From: Lachnospiraceae bacterium
GTDB lineage: Bacteria > Bacillota > Clostridia > Lachnospirales > Lachnospiraceae
Length of the DNA: 64,000 nt
NCBI GenBank assembly: GCA_017509985.1
Contig: JAFWOE010000037.1
Span: 41,221 to 105,220 of the forward strand
Reading direction: 5' to 3'
Shown here: positions 53,310-62,830 of the stretch, one piece after another
Layout: each line of letters begins with the position of its first letter
Position numbering within the stretch: the stretch's first letter is position 1
The notes under the pieces: model-generated
Databases searched by the model: none
Told to the model about the DNA's origin: nothing
What the model saw: only the letters and a program-made list of their open reading frames with translations
Position numbers and translations under genes: made by a program

Positions 53310-54986
53310 TTATTCCCAGCCGGATGCGAAGGAAAGTTTGGTGATTTGGTAGTTATCCGCACCGATATAGCAGTTCAGCATCTGTTCGCCGGTGAAGATC
53401 GTGTTGTCATAAGCCAGTGCCTTGACATCTTCACAGAACGGAACCGCCAGAGTCTTGTCGTAAACCAGCTGCTGGCATTCTTTGGAACGCTGTACGGACA
53501 GATCCGGATCGGTGGTGTAGCAGTGCTCTGTATAAAGAGCCTGGAATTCTTCGTCATCGAAATATCCCCACTTAACGCCGTTCGGGTCACCTGCATTCCA
53601 GGTGTTCAGACGCAGCATTCCGGTCGGAGAACCGGCGACGTAATAGAAGAATCCGAAATCGATTCCGCTTGCCGGGTCAACCCACTGCGCGATCGTGGTA
53701 GAGATATCACCGAATTCTAGGTCGCATTCGATACCCATCTCCTGCATATAGAACTGGAATCCTTCGCAGAGATCCTTATAGAAAGGATTATCCATCATGA
53801 AGGTGTGCAGTTTCAGATCGCCGGGTTTGTAGCCTGCTTCGGCCAGAAGCTCTTTCGCATGCTCCGGATCATAGGTAACCTGACCGACATCAACATATTC
53901 TTTGGACATTTCCGGAACCAGGGAATTGGCCGGAACATACATATTGCCATAACCCAGCTTGCCAAGAGCTGCCCAGTCAACGCCGGCTGCAATTGCTTCA
54001 CGGAGTTTCTGGTTCTGCCAGATCGGATTGTTCAAAAAGCCGTAGTTGAAATAACAGACAACGCCGGTCGGTGCAAGAACACAGTCGTAACCGTCTCCGC
54101 CATCTTTTACATATCTGTCGTAGTCGGCGGTCGGAGCCTGGCACATCTGGATCTTGCCGGTTTCGAGATCCATGAACATGGTGGAAGGATCCGCGTAGTT
54201 CTTAAGGATCCACTTCTTGACGACGATCTCGCCCTTATCCTTATTCCAGTAATCGTCTCTGGCTTCAAGGATCATATGATCATCGGCAACGTATTCCGTG
54301 CACTTGTACGGGCCGCTGCCTACCGGCTGATACCATTCCATGGAATCCCAGCCGACTTCTTCGGACCAAGATTTGTCGATCAGATAAATGATCGTATTGG
54401 TGAATGCAACGTAGGGCTTCTCAAACTTGAACTCTGCTGTATAAGTATCTGTAGCAACGCACTGATCCAGCAGGAGGCCAAAGCTGTTCAGGTAGTTGGA
54501 GCCTCTCTCCGGATGGTTTGCATAGCTGAAGATCAGGTCTTCTGCTGTTGCATTGTCGCCGTTGCTGAAATAAATGTTTTCTTTCATCTTCATCTCGAAG
54601 GTATGTTCATCTTTCCAGCCCCAGCTGTCCAGAACGTCAGACATGATCTCCTTTGTCTCGGGATCCGTCTTGAAGATAGAGTCGAAAACGGCGTCACATC
54701 CGGTAAAGCTCTCAGAAGGAGCGATGCCGGCGAGGAAACGTCCGAGGCCGCCGGAGAAGCCGATCGTGATCGTATCGGGAATACCGCCGGTTACTTCGGC
54801 TTCAGCATTGTCCGAAGCCGGTGCAGCACTGTCTGCTGCGGGCGCTGCGGATTCAGCCGATGCTGCGGATCCTGCAGGTGCTGCGGGTTCGGCAGATGCA
54901 CCGCCACCACTGCCGCCGCAGGCTGTGAGTGCAAACACCATGGACAGAGCCAGGAGAATGCTGAGGAAGGCTTTCATTTTTTTCAT
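53310..54986 (-). CDS. ABC transporter substrate-binding lipoprotein (SBP family 5)
   Basis: A 558-aa lipoprotein with signal sequence MKKMKAFLSILLALSMVFA and lipobox LTAC, a Gly/Ala/Ser-rich linker, and the SBP_bac_5 fold (FKTDPETKEIMSDV, YQPVGSGPYKCTEY). It captures the ligand outside the cell for the Dpp-like importer. SBP5 proteins bind peptides but also nickel chelates, opines and other small molecules, so the ligand is open. I chose ATG 54986 behind AAGGAAAAAA; the frame extends to 55064 without a ribosome site. Confidence 0.92.
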   Translation of the reverse strand: MKKMKAFLSILLALSMVFALTACGGSGGGASAEPAAPAGSAASAESAAPAADSAAPASDNAEAEVTGGIPDTITIGFSGGLGRFLAGIAPSESFTGCDAVFDSIFKTDPETKEIMSDVLDSWGWKDEHTFEMKMKENIYFSNGDNATAEDLIFSYANHPERGSNYLNSFGLLLDQCVATDTYTAEFKFEKPYVAFTNTIIYLIDKSWSEEVGWDSMEWYQPVGSGPYKCTEYVADDHMILEARDDYWNKDKGEIVVKKWILKNYADPSTMFMDLETGKIQMCQAPTADYDRYVKDGGDGYDCVLAPTGVVCYFNYGFLNNPIWQNQKLREAIAAGVDWAALGKLGYGNMYVPANSLVPEMSKEYVDVGQVTYDPEHAKELLAEAGYKPGDLKLHTFMMDNPFYKDLCEGFQFYMQEMGIECDLEFGDISTTIAQWVDPASGIDFGFFYYVAGSPTGMLRLNTWNAGDPNGVKWGYFDDEEFQALYTEHCYTTDPDLSVQRSKECQQLVYDKTLAVPFCEDVKALAYDNTIFTGEQMLNCYIGADNYQITKLSFASGWE

Positions 54987-55271
54987 GGCTTTTTTCCTTT
55001 CTTTCAAATACTTTTCATTGTCTCCTTCATTTATTCTTTCCCCATCGGGGGTGCGTCCGTTCAAACTTTTCTGTTATACCTCCCATTTACTGTGCAAATC
55101 CCTAAAGTTAACGAAGTGTGAAGTGTGTAATAATTGTTATCAAACAAGCAGTTCTTGTTAAAAATGGACAAAAAGTCAGCCTGTAATTGGCATTTTTTAT
55201 ATCTTTTTAACTTAACTCTACAAACAGAACGTCAAAAAGTAAATACGTCATATTGGGGTAAAATTGCGGTG

Positions 55272-55291
55272 ACCTATACATCACTGTGTTG
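55272..55291 (+). promoter_or_regulatory. Possible operator similar to the shared 33-bp block
   Basis: ACCTATACATCACTGTGTTG matches 57139-57158 at 16 of 20 positions and lies about 43 bp before the pucR -35 box, a spacing close to that at the glycyl-radical operon. Possible autoregulation site. Elsewhere in the 54987-55480 intergenic region I see only AT-rich sequence. Confidence 0.4.
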
Positions 55292-55334
55292 CAAACAGAA
55301 AAAGCCAAGAAAACATCATTAATCTCTTTTTTAT

Positions 55335-55362
55335 TTGTTTCTTTTCAAAAAAGCCGTATAAT
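55335..55362 (+). promoter_or_regulatory. Promoter of the PucR-type regulator
   Basis: TTGTTT (55335-55340), a 16-bp spacer, TATAAT (55357-55362), giving a leader of about 110 nt. Confidence 0.6.
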
Positions 55363-55480
55363 AGTTCAGAAAAGCTGTACACATGTTTATGTTTGGGTAA
55401 TAATTGTAAGGTAACAGTGATTTAAGATATAGTATTTATTGCCCGGCAAATCTGCCAGTATGTTGCAATGAGGTGTATAT

Positions 55481-57031
55481 ATGCAGTTATCTCAGGATAT
55501 TATTTTTTTCCGTCTGCTCGTGAATTATCCCAGCCAGTTTATCAATCGGAACGAATCCCGCAAAAGATACAGTTATCCGATCATCTACGAAGCCGGTGTC
55601 GATCTGACCGATCATGTCATCGTCATTCACTCCGATGATCTGGCAGTCCTGCTTGAACGCGGCGGGTTCGAACGATCACTTTTTGTCTGTATCGGGAATA
55701 ACCCAGATTTAAAACCGGACATGCCCCCTGTCATTATGATTGAGGAAAACATACCCCTTATCAGCGTCAACAACTTCCTTATCAAGACATACGATGAATT
55801 TGAAAAGTGGGATGACTCTCTGAATAATGTCATCAGCAAGGGCGGAAGCTTTCAGGATCTGGTCAATTGCTGCGAACCGATCCTTCACGAACCGATCGCG
55901 ATCATTGACAAGGATTTCCGTGTCGTCGCAGAATCGGAGCAGGCCAAAAAACTGGATTACGACAATGAATCCGAAGAAGAAGATGCCTCGCCGGATAATT
56001 CCTACGCAATGGTCATAAATGAAACAGATCCCAGAGACATTAAAAACAAACTGGATTCGTATATTCTCCCGGCCAAAAACGGCCGTCATATCGGCAGGAA
56101 CATTTTCTATAGAAACGAATTTGCCGGGAGGATCGCTGTCCATCTGCGTTCCGACGGAGAACCGCTGGAGAATTACTGCAATGCGATAATCGTGCATTTT
56201 CACACTTACGTCGTCAAATTATACAATGAATTTTCCTCTTTTGAAGTTCGAGAGGCCTCAGCCAACCGTCTTGCCACGTTCCTGCGGAACAAGCTGAATA
56301 ACAAAAGGATTTCGGAAAAGCTCTGGGAAGAAGCTTTTGCGGAGAACGGCTGGGATAAAAACAACCGGTTCCTGCTCGTTCAGTTTCTACCGCATTCTCT
56401 GAATGACCTCAGCGTCCGGGATATTTATACAAATATACTGAATTATAAAACAGACACTGCCTGGAATGAGAGTCTCTGCTTTATCTACAGGGAGCGGGTT
56501 CTGCTGCTGATCAACATGGAGCGCTTCCCCAGATATGATAATCCGGAACTTTTTGAGGCCCTCGGTGATTTTTCAAAGAGCAATCATCTGGCGGCCGGGA
56601 TAAGCCGTGTTTTCGTCGGCATGAAATACCTTCGTTCCGCTTATGAGCAGACCAAGACCGCAATCGAATACGGAACTACTGATCATCCGTCGGATTCCTG
56701 CTTCCTGTTTGAGAAATATGCGCTGGAATACATGCTCCGCAACTGTATCGGTTCCTATGAAAGCGACGAGATCTGCAGCAGTAAACTGTTGACTTTGATA
56801 CAATATGACAGGGAAAAAGGCACCGATTATTATAAGACGCTCTATACCTACTTCCGCTGCCGATATAATGCGGTGGAGGCAGCAAAGCAGCTGTTTATCA
56901 ATCGAAGCACCTTTCATTATCGTCTGGAAAGGATCCAGGAACTTGCAAAGATCGATTTCAATTCAGACGATGAACGGCTTTATCTGGCTATTTCCTGCAA
57001 AATACTGGAGCAGTCACAGGACATCCGTTAA
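55481..57031 (+). CDS. PucR/CdaR-family transcriptional regulator
   Basis: A 516-aa regulator. The N-terminal part is a PucR-like sensor region, the middle is GGDEF-like/CdaR-type, and the C-terminal HTH_30 DNA-binding domain (about 450-510) has EAAKQLFINRSTFHYRLERI. PucR/CdaR proteins usually activate catabolic operons in response to their substrates. It sits between the divergent ABC importer and the UroD-like/GRE operon, so it is the prime candidate to bind the duplicated 33-bp block. GAGGTG precedes ATG 55481. Confidence 0.88.
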   Translation: MQLSQDIIFFRLLVNYPSQFINRNESRKRYSYPIIYEAGVDLTDHVIVIHSDDLAVLLERGGFERSLFVCIGNNPDLKPDMPPVIMIEENIPLISVNNFLIKTYDEFEKWDDSLNNVISKGGSFQDLVNCCEPILHEPIAIIDKDFRVVAESEQAKKLDYDNESEEEDASPDNSYAMVINETDPRDIKNKLDSYILPAKNGRHIGRNIFYRNEFAGRIAVHLRSDGEPLENYCNAIIVHFHTYVVKLYNEFSSFEVREASANRLATFLRNKLNNKRISEKLWEEAFAENGWDKNNRFLLVQFLPHSLNDLSVRDIYTNILNYKTDTAWNESLCFIYRERVLLLINMERFPRYDNPELFEALGDFSKSNHLAAGISRVFVGMKYLRSAYEQTKTAIEYGTTDHPSDSCFLFEKYALEYMLRNCIGSYESDEICSSKLLTLIQYDREKGTDYYKTLYTYFRCRYNAVEAAKQLFINRSTFHYRLERIQELAKIDFNSDDERLYLAISCKILEQSQDIR

Positions 57032-57140
57032 AGCTGCCGGATCGACCGTATTTCAGCGGAACCGGCTTTCTGTAAAAATCTAATGTGTACAGGACGGTGC
57101 AGGCTTTTCCCTCCCGGACTCCTGTCAGTTCAATTTGCAC

Positions 57141-57231
57141 CTATGCGACAATGTGTTGTGTGGGTGCAAATCATTTTACCCCATCTTGACGCATTTACAT
57201 TTCAGCTGTCGTGTTAGTAATATTTAATTAG
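57141..57231 (+). promoter_or_regulatory. Promoter/operator block of the glycyl-radical operon
   Basis: Nearly identical to the region upstream of UGSC-related copy 1 (43173-43263 reversed); bases 57141-57173 are identical. Likely boxes: TTTACA (57194-57199), 18 bp, TAATAT (57218-57223). Flanking ATTTGCACC (57132-57140) and GGTGCAAAT (57163-57171) make a dyad around the block in this copy. Confidence 0.75.
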
Positions 57232-57267
57232 TGAAATGGAACAAAAATTGTAAGTGAAAGGAACGCG

Positions 57268-58296
57268 ATGGCATACACAATGACTGAAAAAGAGAATATG
57301 AAACTGGTTCTGGACGGCCAGCAGCCGGAATGGGTTCCTGTTTTTTCACTGGGACCCAGGGCAGACGGCAAGCCCGCTCCTGTTTCGACAGTTTTTCCTT
57401 CCCTGCTGTTCGGCCATAATATGAAACCGGGACCGACGCAGGATATTTTCGGCGTAACCTTTGTTCCTGTGGAAGATGCCGCAAACGCAAAGCTGCCGGA
57501 TCCGAAAAAATACATTCTGAAAGACATAACGGACTGGCGGGATGTCATTAAAGTACCGGATATCTCCGGGGTGGACTGGGAGGCCATGGCCAGAAAAGAC
57601 TGTGAATTCTTCCATGTCAACCGGGAAGAATCCCTGCTTGCCCTCGGCTCCCATTTCGGCTACTTCCAGTATCTGATGGCCTTTATGGGATACAACGAAG
57701 GTATCTGCGCAATGTACGAAGAACCGGAAGAAACCATGGAACTCATGGAGTATCTCTGTGACTTCTTTGTAACGGTCATCGAATCATGCATCGATTATTA
57801 TAAACCGGACATTTTCGACATGTGCGATGACATTGCAGCCTGGCTCTCTCCTTTTATCTCACTTGAAATGTACCGGAAGCTCATCAAGCCGTTCACGGCC
57901 CGTCAGGCAAAGATCGCGACAGATCGCGGGATTCCGATTTCGATGCACTGCTGCGGCCACTGCGAGGATTTCCTCGATGATTTTCGTGATTTCGGAGTCG
58001 TAATGTGGAATCCTGCCCAGACGATCAATGATCTGGAAGCGATCAAGAAAAAATACGGCAACAGCCTCATTATCTGCGGCGGCTGGGACAGCAGAGGCGA
58101 TCTTCTGCGTCATGATATTACCGAAGCCGAAGTAAAAGAATCCGTCTGCCGGACCATCGACAAGCTGGCGCCGGGCGGCGGTTATGCTTTTTCCGGCGGT
58201 TTTCTCGGCCCCATCGGCGATGAAGAGACCCGGAAAAAGAACAAATGGGTACTGGAAGCTGCCGATACCTACGGCAAGACTTTTTATAATAAGTAA
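57268..58296 (+). CDS. Uroporphyrinogen-decarboxylase-fold protein (MtaA/corrinoid methyltransferase-like)
   Basis: A 342-aa UroD-fold protein. Instead of the decarboxylase active-site Asp pattern it has a metal-binding HCCGHC motif (H227-C232), as in Zn-dependent MtaA/CmuA-type methyltransferases that move methyl groups between a corrinoid protein and a thiol or other acceptor. No corrinoid protein gene is seen in the window. It is the first gene of the operon, with GAAAGGAA before ATG 57268. It may activate or demethylate the substrate of the downstream glycyl radical enzyme; this is inference. Confidence 0.8.
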   Translation: MAYTMTEKENMKLVLDGQQPEWVPVFSLGPRADGKPAPVSTVFPSLLFGHNMKPGPTQDIFGVTFVPVEDAANAKLPDPKKYILKDITDWRDVIKVPDISGVDWEAMARKDCEFFHVNREESLLALGSHFGYFQYLMAFMGYNEGICAMYEEPEETMELMEYLCDFFVTVIESCIDYYKPDIFDMCDDIAAWLSPFISLEMYRKLIKPFTARQAKIATDRGIPISMHCCGHCEDFLDDFRDFGVVMWNPAQTINDLEAIKKKYGNSLIICGGWDSRGDLLRHDITEAEVKESVCRTIDKLAPGGGYAFSGGFLGPIGDEETRKKNKWVLEAADTYGKTFYNK

Positions 58297-58351
58297 TATT
58301 TAGACGGATTTAAAACTATAACCTGCAAATACAAGAAAGGAAATGACAGAA

Positions 58352-60133
58352 ATGGACGAAAAAGTAATTTTGAAAGTTCGCAACCCCCGCAGTGAACTCA
58401 AAATCGATGAGCCGCATGCTCTTCCTCCCAGACTGGACTCAATGGACGGAAAACGCATAGCAGTTTTAATGATCAAACCGGATGCCAATATTTATCTGGA
58501 GTATCTGACACAGCTTCTGAAAGAAAAGTATCCGACCTCCGAGTTCGTCCGGCTTGACGGGAGAACAGGTAAGTTTGTAACGATCCACGACCTTCCCGAA
58601 TATGACGCTTTTATCTATGGTGTAAAAAATACCGCCGGTTTCAATTCGGAGCAGGCCATCGAATGGGAACAGAAAGGAACGCCGGGCGTCACTCTGACGA
58701 CCGCATTCTGCGAACCGCAGACCCCGCGTCACGCGATGTCCGCCTGCACGCCCATCCGGACCTATGTGGTACCCTGCGACAAATGGTTTGACGTACACGA
58801 GACCGATGACTTCTACAAGCTTGCCGTAGACTCCGTTGACGGTATCGTTCATGCCCTGACGGATCCTCTGACCGAGGAAGAAAAAAACCCGAAGAAACTG
58901 GAGTATGATCTCAGCGATCTGGAGTTCGAAGGCGCCGACTACACAGAAGCGTATGACAAGTTCCAGACCTACTTCATGGATCACAAGTTTACCGACGGGC
59001 TTGCTGTCGCTCCTCCCACCCAGGAAGCTGTTGATAAGATGCTCACCGGCACGACCCGTAAACCCGATGAGGTGATCGATGGTGAAGGCTGCCCCACCCA
59101 CGGCATTGTCACGATAGAAAAGATCGCGATCAATGCGGTTATGGCCGGCGCCAAGCCCGAATACCTTCCTGTCATAATTACCGCTTATGAAATGCTCTGC
59201 GATACGGATTTTGATGCCTTCCATCCTCTGGCAACCGTTACCTCTTCACAGCTGATGATCGCTGTCGACGGTCCGATCGCCAAAGAGATCGGCATGAACT
59301 GCAAGACCGGTTATCTCGGACCCGGCACCCAGGCCAACAGTGCGATCGGCCGTGCCGTCAGCCTCTGCGCGATCAACCTCGGCTGGCTTGATTTCGACAT
59401 TGACGGCGGAATGACCGGCCAGCCTTCCAGATACTGCAACCTCATCTTCTGTGAGAATGAAGAAGAGAGCCCCTGGGAACCGTTCCGTGTAACCATGGGA
59501 TATGATGAAAAAGACAGCATTGTTACTATTGAAGAAGTAATGCATGTAGACGGCTACTGGTGGGCAGATATCACCAATATGCCTTCCGGATCTGTCTGGA
59601 CCTATGGTCTGAAGAACGATCTGGACCGTGTTGCCGAAAGAGCCCAGGGCACGCTGGAAGACAAGCTGCATCCGGATCTGGAAAACATCAATAAGATCAA
59701 TTTCTATGACAAATGGGGCAAGATCGCCGCTAAGGACTGGATCGGCGGCAAGACCTATGTGATCCTTATGTATCCCGGACAGGCACGTCAGCTGGCCGCC
59801 GCCGGATACACCAAGGAAGACGTACTGAAGTATATCGGTAATTACCGCAGATGGCCATGGGAAAAACTGGACAGTGACCTTCAGGCAAGCATGCTTGAAC
59901 TGGCAAAGAGCGGCAAAATGCCCAACCTGACCGTTGACGACTGCAAGCCGGGCGGCTCTGTTCCCGTTTGCAACACAGATAAGATGACCCTTTACGTCAC
60001 CGGGCCTCTGGGCGGCCAGACCCTCGGCTTCTTCTGCATGGGTTCTTATAAGAGTTTCGGAGCCAATCCCCCGAAAGTGCCGTTCTTCAGTAAAAAGATC
60101 ACCGGTGCGACCCTTACCGAATCCGGCAGGTAA
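58352..60133 (+). CDS. UGSC-related two-domain protein, copy 2
   Basis: A 593-aa near-twin of the protein at 41301-43082 (about 80% identical by eye). The UGSC position reads TAGF (copy 1 TAGY), so the Sec/Cys pair is missing here too. Conserved blocks are PPRLDSMDGKRIAVLMIKP, INAVMAGAKPEYLPVII, GYLGPGTQANSAIGRA and SGPLGGQTLGFF-like (here TGPLGGQTLGFF). I start at ATG 58352, which gives AAAGGAA a normal spacing and matches the start of copy 1. It lies between the UroD-like and GRE genes. Confidence 0.82.
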   Translation: MDEKVILKVRNPRSELKIDEPHALPPRLDSMDGKRIAVLMIKPDANIYLEYLTQLLKEKYPTSEFVRLDGRTGKFVTIHDLPEYDAFIYGVKNTAGFNSEQAIEWEQKGTPGVTLTTAFCEPQTPRHAMSACTPIRTYVVPCDKWFDVHETDDFYKLAVDSVDGIVHALTDPLTEEEKNPKKLEYDLSDLEFEGADYTEAYDKFQTYFMDHKFTDGLAVAPPTQEAVDKMLTGTTRKPDEVIDGEGCPTHGIVTIEKIAINAVMAGAKPEYLPVIITAYEMLCDTDFDAFHPLATVTSSQLMIAVDGPIAKEIGMNCKTGYLGPGTQANSAIGRAVSLCAINLGWLDFDIDGGMTGQPSRYCNLIFCENEEESPWEPFRVTMGYDEKDSIVTIEEVMHVDGYWWADITNMPSGSVWTYGLKNDLDRVAERAQGTLEDKLHPDLENINKINFYDKWGKIAAKDWIGGKTYVILMYPGQARQLAAAGYTKEDVLKYIGNYRRWPWEKLDSDLQASMLELAKSGKMPNLTVDDCKPGGSVPVCNTDKMTLYVTGPLGGQTLGFFCMGSYKSFGANPPKVPFFSKKITGATLTESGR

Positions 60134-60176
60134 AAACGCTTAAAACATTTGTTTAATACAAAGGAGAGACATCAAA

Positions 60177-62717
60177 ATGGAATTCAAGGGATTCAAGTAT
60201 CAGATGCCGAAGGTGGAAGACATCAACGCCGTAACGGTCATGACACCGCGTCTGAAAAAGCTGAAAAAAGAATGGGAAGAAGCATCGCCGCAGATCTACG
60301 TTGACGATACGCTGCTGTTCACGGAATCGTGGAAAGAGACGGACGCACTGCCGCTGGACTACCGGTGGGCAAAGGCGTTTGAGAAGCGCATGATGAACTG
60401 CCCCCTTCTGCTGCGTGAGGACGAGATCATCATCGGCTCCACAACGAAATTCATCCGCGGCAGCAACACGCTGTGCGCCATGAAGCCGCTGGAGATCCTT
60501 GCGATGATCGAGAGCGGAAACTTTGCACAGAAGAACATCGCCGCCGGATCCAGCGACATCGACCCGGAGGACCTTGAGAAGCTTCGCCAGGACGCCCTCT
60601 ATTGGAAACAGTTCCGTCCGGAGCACAATTTCGTGCTCGAGGCACTGGTCGAGGACACGGGCGACCGCGATTTCCTGAACACCTTCTTTGACCGTGCCTG
60701 CATCTTCGAGGGCAGGGCTCCCCGTGTCGACCCGGACCGCGGCCTCTTCCAGGGTCTCGGTGCCTTCGGCGGCGCAGACGTCGGCCCCACCATCAAGGTC
60801 GTCGGCCTTGGCCTGAACCACGTCATCAAAAGAGCGGAAGAAGAGCTTGAAAAGATGCGCAAAGAGGGCGCAGGGGTCCACCAGGGCGTCAGCAACGCGT
60901 GGGCGTTCCGCAAGTACTGGTTCCTCAAGGCAATGATCGTCACCTGCAATGCCCTGATCGGTTATGCGAAGCGCTATTCGGATCTGGCAAAGGCCCAGGC
61001 GGCTGAGTGCACGGATCCCGTCCGCAAGGAGGAGCTGCTGCAGATCGCAGAGATCTGTGAAAACGTACCGGCCAATCCCCCGAGAGGATACTGGGAGGCG
61101 CTGCAGTCCTTCCGTTTCCTGCACATGGGTCTGTATAAAGAGAGCCCCGAGCGTCCCGCTGTTCCCATCGGCCCGCTCGACAAGATGCTCTATCCGTACT
61201 ATGAAAAAGATCTCCGGGAAGGCAAGATCACGCGTCAGTTTGCCGCCGAGCTGCTGGGCGCACTGTGGCTGAAGACCCGTGAGAACGAATGCATCGTAAC
61301 GATCCGCCGCGACCTCGTTGCCGCTCCCGGCACACTGCTGCCCAATGTCACGATCTGCGGCATCGACGAAAACGGGCTTGACATGACCAACGAGGTCTCC
61401 TGGCTGATCCTTGAAGTCATGCGTCAGACCATGCTCTCCGAGCCCACCATCTATGTCCGTTACCACAGCAACATGGACCGCGGGTTCATGATGCACGCGC
61501 TGGACTGCAACAGGGACTTCGGCGGCGGCAATCCGGCCTTCCTGAATGATGCACTGGGTACGCAGCGTTACCTCGACCGCGGCATTCCCGCAGTCGATGC
61601 CTGCCACTGGAGTGCTTCTGGCTGCATGGGCTATCATCTGGACCGCTCCCAGCACATGGCCGGCAACATCAACATCCACCACAGCAAGATCCTCGAAGTC
61701 GCGCTGAACGACGGTATCGACCCGCGCACCGGCCTGCGCTGCGCCCCGGCCCTGTGCCACATCACCGACGCGAAGAATATCGAGGATGTGATCGAGGTGT
61801 ACGAAACCTATGAGAAATACTTCCGCGAGAAGATCCAGCCGTTCCTGTTCCACTGGTGGGGCGGTGAAGACTACAACGGACCGATGTCCTCCTATGCTGC
61901 GCTGATGAACTTTGAGGATACGATCCCCGCCGGCCTGGGCCTGCGTGAAGGCGCTTCCCCGTACAACATCTGCCGCCAGCACTGGCTGGGCGACCGCGGC
62001 ATGACCGACGTCGCGGACAGCCTGTCCGGTCTGAAGTATGTGGTATTCGATAAAAAGATCTGCTCCATAGAAGAGCTGGTCAAGGCAATGAACGCCAACT
62101 GGGAAGGCTACGAGGATCTGCAGATCGTCTGCAAGAACGCCCCGAAGTTCGGCAATGATGACGAATATGTCGACGACATCTATGCCAAAGTGACCCGCGA
62201 CGTCAAGGACATCATGCAGAGCCTGCCCGATCCCTTTACCGGCGAAAAGATCATGCTGTTCAAGGGTGCGGCTGCCGGCCACATCGCCATGGGCCGCGTG
62301 CTGGGCGCCATGCCCAACGGCAGAAAATCCGGCGAGTCCCTGAATGACGCCGGCACCTCCGCCGGCCCCGGAATGGATGTGAACGGACCGACGGCCAACA
62401 TCAATTCCGCCACGACCGGCCCCGACGTGATCTACGAATACTGCGGCTGCACGCACAACATCAAGTTCCAGAAGTCGATCGTGAACACGCCGGAGAAGCT
62501 GGAGAAGTTCATCGGGCTGGTCGACACGTTCTGCAAGCGCGGGGGCTGGCATATCCAGTTCAACATGCTGAGCAACGAAGAGCTGATCGACGCGCGCAAG
62601 CACCCGGACAAGCACAGGGACCTGCTGGTCCGCGTGGGCGGCTACAGCGCATACTACGTGGATCTGCCCGAAGCACTGCAGGATGAGATCATCACCCGCA
62701 CCGTGCATTCCATCTGA
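60177..62717 (+). CDS. Glycyl radical enzyme of unassigned subclass
   Basis: An 846-aa PFL-like enzyme. The C-terminal radical motif is RVGGYSAYY (R819; radical Gly822) and the active-site Cys is C483 in SASGCMGYH. Known dehydratases, lyases and decarboxylases of this size usually have GCVE or a similar Cys-x-Glu; here the Glu is absent. The other family blocks are standard (PNGRKSGESLNDAG, GPTANINSATTG). The substrate cannot be assigned. AAAGGAGA lies before ATG 60177. The gene is richer in G/C at third positions than its neighbours. The activating enzyme follows. Confidence 0.9.
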   Translation: MEFKGFKYQMPKVEDINAVTVMTPRLKKLKKEWEEASPQIYVDDTLLFTESWKETDALPLDYRWAKAFEKRMMNCPLLLREDEIIIGSTTKFIRGSNTLCAMKPLEILAMIESGNFAQKNIAAGSSDIDPEDLEKLRQDALYWKQFRPEHNFVLEALVEDTGDRDFLNTFFDRACIFEGRAPRVDPDRGLFQGLGAFGGADVGPTIKVVGLGLNHVIKRAEEELEKMRKEGAGVHQGVSNAWAFRKYWFLKAMIVTCNALIGYAKRYSDLAKAQAAECTDPVRKEELLQIAEICENVPANPPRGYWEALQSFRFLHMGLYKESPERPAVPIGPLDKMLYPYYEKDLREGKITRQFAAELLGALWLKTRENECIVTIRRDLVAAPGTLLPNVTICGIDENGLDMTNEVSWLILEVMRQTMLSEPTIYVRYHSNMDRGFMMHALDCNRDFGGGNPAFLNDALGTQRYLDRGIPAVDACHWSASGCMGYHLDRSQHMAGNINIHHSKILEVALNDGIDPRTGLRCAPALCHITDAKNIEDVIEVYETYEKYFREKIQPFLFHWWGGEDYNGPMSSYAALMNFEDTIPAGLGLREGASPYNICRQHWLGDRGMTDVADSLSGLKYVVFDKKICSIEELVKAMNANWEGYEDLQIVCKNAPKFGNDDEYVDDIYAKVTRDVKDIMQSLPDPFTGEKIMLFKGAAAGHIAMGRVLGAMPNGRKSGESLNDAGTSAGPGMDVNGPTANINSATTGPDVIYEYCGCTHNIKFQKSIVNTPEKLEKFIGLVDTFCKRGGWHIQFNMLSNEELIDARKHPDKHRDLLVRVGGYSAYYVDLPEALQDEIITRTVHSI

Positions 62718-62760
62718 TCCATGATCTGAGGAACGAAACCGAACTGATTACAACAAACGT

Positions 62761-62793
62761 ACCCGTTGCTCCGTCGAATACGGTGCAACGGGT
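62761..62793 (+). other. Intercistronic hairpin between GRE and activase genes
   Basis: Outer stem ACCCGTTGC (62761-62769) / GCAACGGGT (62785-62793), inner CCGT/ACGG, with one mismatch. A weak T-run follows. It probably lowers activase expression relative to the abundant enzyme. Confidence 0.65.
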
Positions 62794-62830
62794 GCTGTTA
62801 TGACAAACTGAAACAGATAAGGTGGTTTTT

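Noticed and set aside
54840..54920. Ala/Ser/Pro-rich repeat in the binding protein gene as a DNA repeat element
   Set aside because: It encodes the flexible linker behind the lipoprotein cysteine, normal for this class.
58662..58700. A selenocysteine codon in the UGSC-related proteins
   Set aside because: Both copies are fully open at the expected position and encode Thr-Ala-Gly-Tyr/Phe; there is no in-frame TGA.
60153..62708. 851-codon open frame antisense to the glycyl radical enzyme gene
   Set aside because: It is a shadow caused by the strong G/C third-position bias of the GRE gene; no ribosome site and no recognisable domain.
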